In this document: piece after piece, positions 4,360 to 6,070 of the stretch | Layout: each line of letters starts with the position of its first letter | Position numbering within the stretch: position 1 is the stretch's first letter | NCBI GenBank assembly: GCA_965369385.1 | Contig: CBDUQP010000171.1 | Coordinates: 1 to 6,070 of the forward strand | Origin: CBDUQP01 sp965369385 | GTDB taxonomy: Bacteria > Planctomycetota > Phycisphaerae > SM23-33 | DNA length: 6,070 bases | Reading direction: 5' to 3' | The notes under the pieces: generated by a model | Told to the model about the DNA's origin: nothing | The model's input: the letters and a program-made list of their open reading frames with translations, nothing else | The model's database searches: none | Program-made: the position numbers and the translations under genes

Positions 4360-6070
4360 CTACTTTTTGGCCGGCTGAGTGGTTGCCTGGGCGTCCTGTT
4401 TGCTCTGGCGGTCCTTGTGAACCATATACAACTGGCCGGCAGCCATCGCCACCACCACTATACCCAAGATTATCGCAATTGCCCACGGAAAACGCCTCAC
4501 TCCTTGCGCCCCGCGCGGATACGCCGGCGTATCGGTGAAATAGCGTGCCTGCTTGCGAGTCAGACGCATGCGGGCATTAATAGCCCATCCGGAACCTTCC
4601 AGCAGTGGGCTAAGATCCCGCTTACGAAGCTTGAGCAGCCCGATAATCGCTATCGGCAAGACCACCAGCAATATCGCCACGCCGAGGCCCATGAAGAGCT
4701 GGCTCCAGGGAGTTTCACCAATCGTCTTGCTGATATACGCAAACGCCGAGCCAAGCGCCGCAACTGCAACGCCCGCTCCCATCATCATCCCACCGGTGGC
4801 CGCCCCGGTGGCCTTGGCGCCGCCGGGGCGCTCAGTTACATCATTCAGAGCGCTGCCGGCCTGCGTGTCCAGACGCGTTTCCGCTTTCGATGCCAGCGAC
4901 TCTATCTTCCCGCTGAGCAACCTGCCCAATTTCACAAACGGAGATTTGATCGCCTCTACGATGCTTATCGGATTCTCAATCAGGCTTACAACTTCGGCGT
5001 CATATTCCATGCCATCGGCATCGTAGAATACGCCCCGCTTCCCTATGCACAAATTGCCCTTACCGCCAGATGTCACCGGGACGACAACCTCCATGACAGT
5101 TTTCACGGACAACCGTGGTGTGAGCGAAACATATATCACGAACATATTTGATGTCTTCGCCAGGCGGGCATGCGTGGCACGGTTGAGTACCTTCACCGCA
5201 AGGTTGAACCGGCGGCCATCCATCACGAGGCCGCCCATATCGAACATCGCCCGCGTGTCGGGATCGTAAACGTGCGGAAAACTCACGAAGTTATTCGCAA
5301 ATTCAATCATGTTGGCCTGGTACAGCACCAGCTTCTCAAGCAGGCTGATGTTTCCCAGTACCAACGCAACTGTACCCTTGGCCGTGATCAGTTCACGCAC
5401 CTTGTCGCCATAGCGAGCGTCCTGGTATTTCCGGAGCGTATCTTCGCCCAGCGCCGCGGTAGCATCGCCGGGTTTACTTGCCATCCACGCTTCATATCCC
5501 GCAAAATGAGCCTTAACCTGCGACCACTGAGCAGCAGTCAACATATCCGGCGAGGTACCAAGCACGGGAGCAATCACCTGCTCGCCAAGACGCGCAACCA
5601 TGTCGCTGTAGTACGGGTTCAGCTTCCCGCTGAAATTCAGCACGCCGGATTTATCCGCCTGCGCGATCGGGGAGATCTTGAGAACCTCATCAATGGCGGC
5701 CGGGTCGTCAAGATCATGCTCTTGCAATTCCGCATCACTCAAACCCATTCGCCCCGCCAGAGATTCGTCCAATTGCAGCGCACGACATTGTGCGTAGAAC
5801 TGGTCTATCTTATCTCGCAACTGCGATAGCGTAGCGAAGGCCGCAACGGTCCCGCTGCCGAGGGGCATGGTTTCAGTGCTTTCTGCATCACCGCCGATTT
5901 GCCCATTTGTCTGCCATTGGAGAAACGCGGCCGAGCCCGAAAGAAATGCGCTCAACTGTGATTCGTCAACACCCTTTGCTCCACTGGGGTGGTCAGCTCC
6001 GCCGCATGTGGTAATTATATACGTGATAAATTGAGACAGGTCCTCATCATAGCTCTCCTGAGGGAGGACA
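4360..6070 (-). CDS. C-terminal part of a large uncharacterised membrane protein; 5' end outside the window
   Basis: The minus-strand frame is open from the window edge to a TAG at 4362-4360, giving 569 visible residues. A TTG at 5955 could be read as a start, but the frame continues upstream without a stop and that codon has no ribosome binding site, so the gene is 5'-truncated. The first 400 or so visible residues are soluble and mostly helical, with an LRDKIDQFYAQCRAL helix, then NNFVSFPHVYDP and VMDGRRFNLAVKV, then a GGKGNLCIGKRGVFYD strand segment and ENPISIVEAIKSPF. Three hydrophobic segments follow (about 427-446, 457-481, 528-550). Between the last two is DLSPLLEGSGWAINARMRL (485-503); the tail is polar and Lys/Gln-rich. 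From memory, similar RDLGPILDANGWAIN and PISIRQAFW blocks occur in large uncharacterised membrane proteins of Planctomycetota, Verrucomicrobia/Lentisphaerae and Myxococcota. No function is known to me. No visible link to the methionine genes, which have their own leader. Confidence 0.75.
   Translation of the reverse strand, partial: VLPQESYDEDLSQFITYIITTCGGADHPSGAKGVDESQLSAFLSGSAAFLQWQTNGQIGGDAESTETMPLGSGTVAAFATLSQLRDKIDQFYAQCRALQLDESLAGRMGLSDAELQEHDLDDPAAIDEVLKISPIAQADKSGVLNFSGKLNPYYSDMVARLGEQVIAPVLGTSPDMLTAAQWSQVKAHFAGYEAWMASKPGDATAALGEDTLRKYQDARYGDKVRELITAKGTVALVLGNISLLEKLVLYQANMIEFANNFVSFPHVYDPDTRAMFDMGGLVMDGRRFNLAVKVLNRATHARLAKTSNMFVIYVSLTPRLSVKTVMEVVVPVTSGGKGNLCIGKRGVFYDADGMEYDAEVVSLIENPISIVEAIKSPFVKLGRLLSGKIESLASKAETRLDTQAGSALNDVTERPGGAKATGAATGGMMMGAGVAVAALGSAFAYISKTIGETPWSQLFMGLGVAILLVVLPIAIIGLLKLRKRDLSPLLEGSGWAINARMRLTRKQARYFTDTPAYPRGAQGVRRFPWAIAIILGIVVVAMAAGQLYMVHKDRQSKQDAQATTQPAKK

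Noticed and set aside
5956..6070. A promoter or gene start for the membrane protein near 5955
   Set aside because: The minus-strand frame stays open through the window edge with protein-like composition, so the gene begins outside the window. An AT-rich patch at about 6012-6030 lies inside this coding frame.

Overview
This window reads as bacterial chromosome of moderate GC. It holds a compact methionine-synthesis operon on the minus strand, with a partial gene running off each end. The lineage is an inference. A metY gene behind a SAM-I riboswitch, a single-chain MetX-MetW protein, and a large membrane protein of a kind I recall from Planctomycetota, Verrucomicrobia/Lentisphaerae and Myxococcota suggest a Planctomycetota-like or related bacterium. 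No marker gene settles this.

Layout. Positions 3-671 (+) carry the C-terminal part of a probable alkaline-phosphatase-superfamily (type I phosphodiesterase-like) protein. Its last codons and stop lie inside a long inverted repeat (627-692) that resembles REP-type palindromes. Converging on it from the minus strand is the operon: metY (3911-2607), an 81-nt gap with a strong hairpin, then a metX-metW fusion (2525-708). Upstream of metY the leader (about 4255-3912) holds a clear SAM-I (S-box) aptamer at 4228-4131, with an AT-rich promoter candidate before it and an unusually long expression platform after it. Further upstream, on the same strand, lies the C-terminal 569 residues of a large uncharacterised membrane protein (6070-4360), open to the window edge.

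How the genes work together. MetX acylates homoserine and MetY exchanges the acyl group for sulfide (or methanethiol), giving homocysteine (or methionine). MetW is a SAM-methyltransferase-fold partner of MetX that in other bacteria is encoded by a separate neighbouring gene; here it is the C-terminal domain of the same chain. The riboswitch would lower expression of both genes when S-adenosylmethionine, the pathway's end product, is abundant. The flanking partial genes have no visible link to methionine metabolism.

I saw no tRNA, rRNA, CRISPR array, transposase or integrase. The most interesting points are the MetX-MetW fusion, the odd geometry of the SAM-I expression platform, and the repeat that supplies the C-terminal tail of the first gene.
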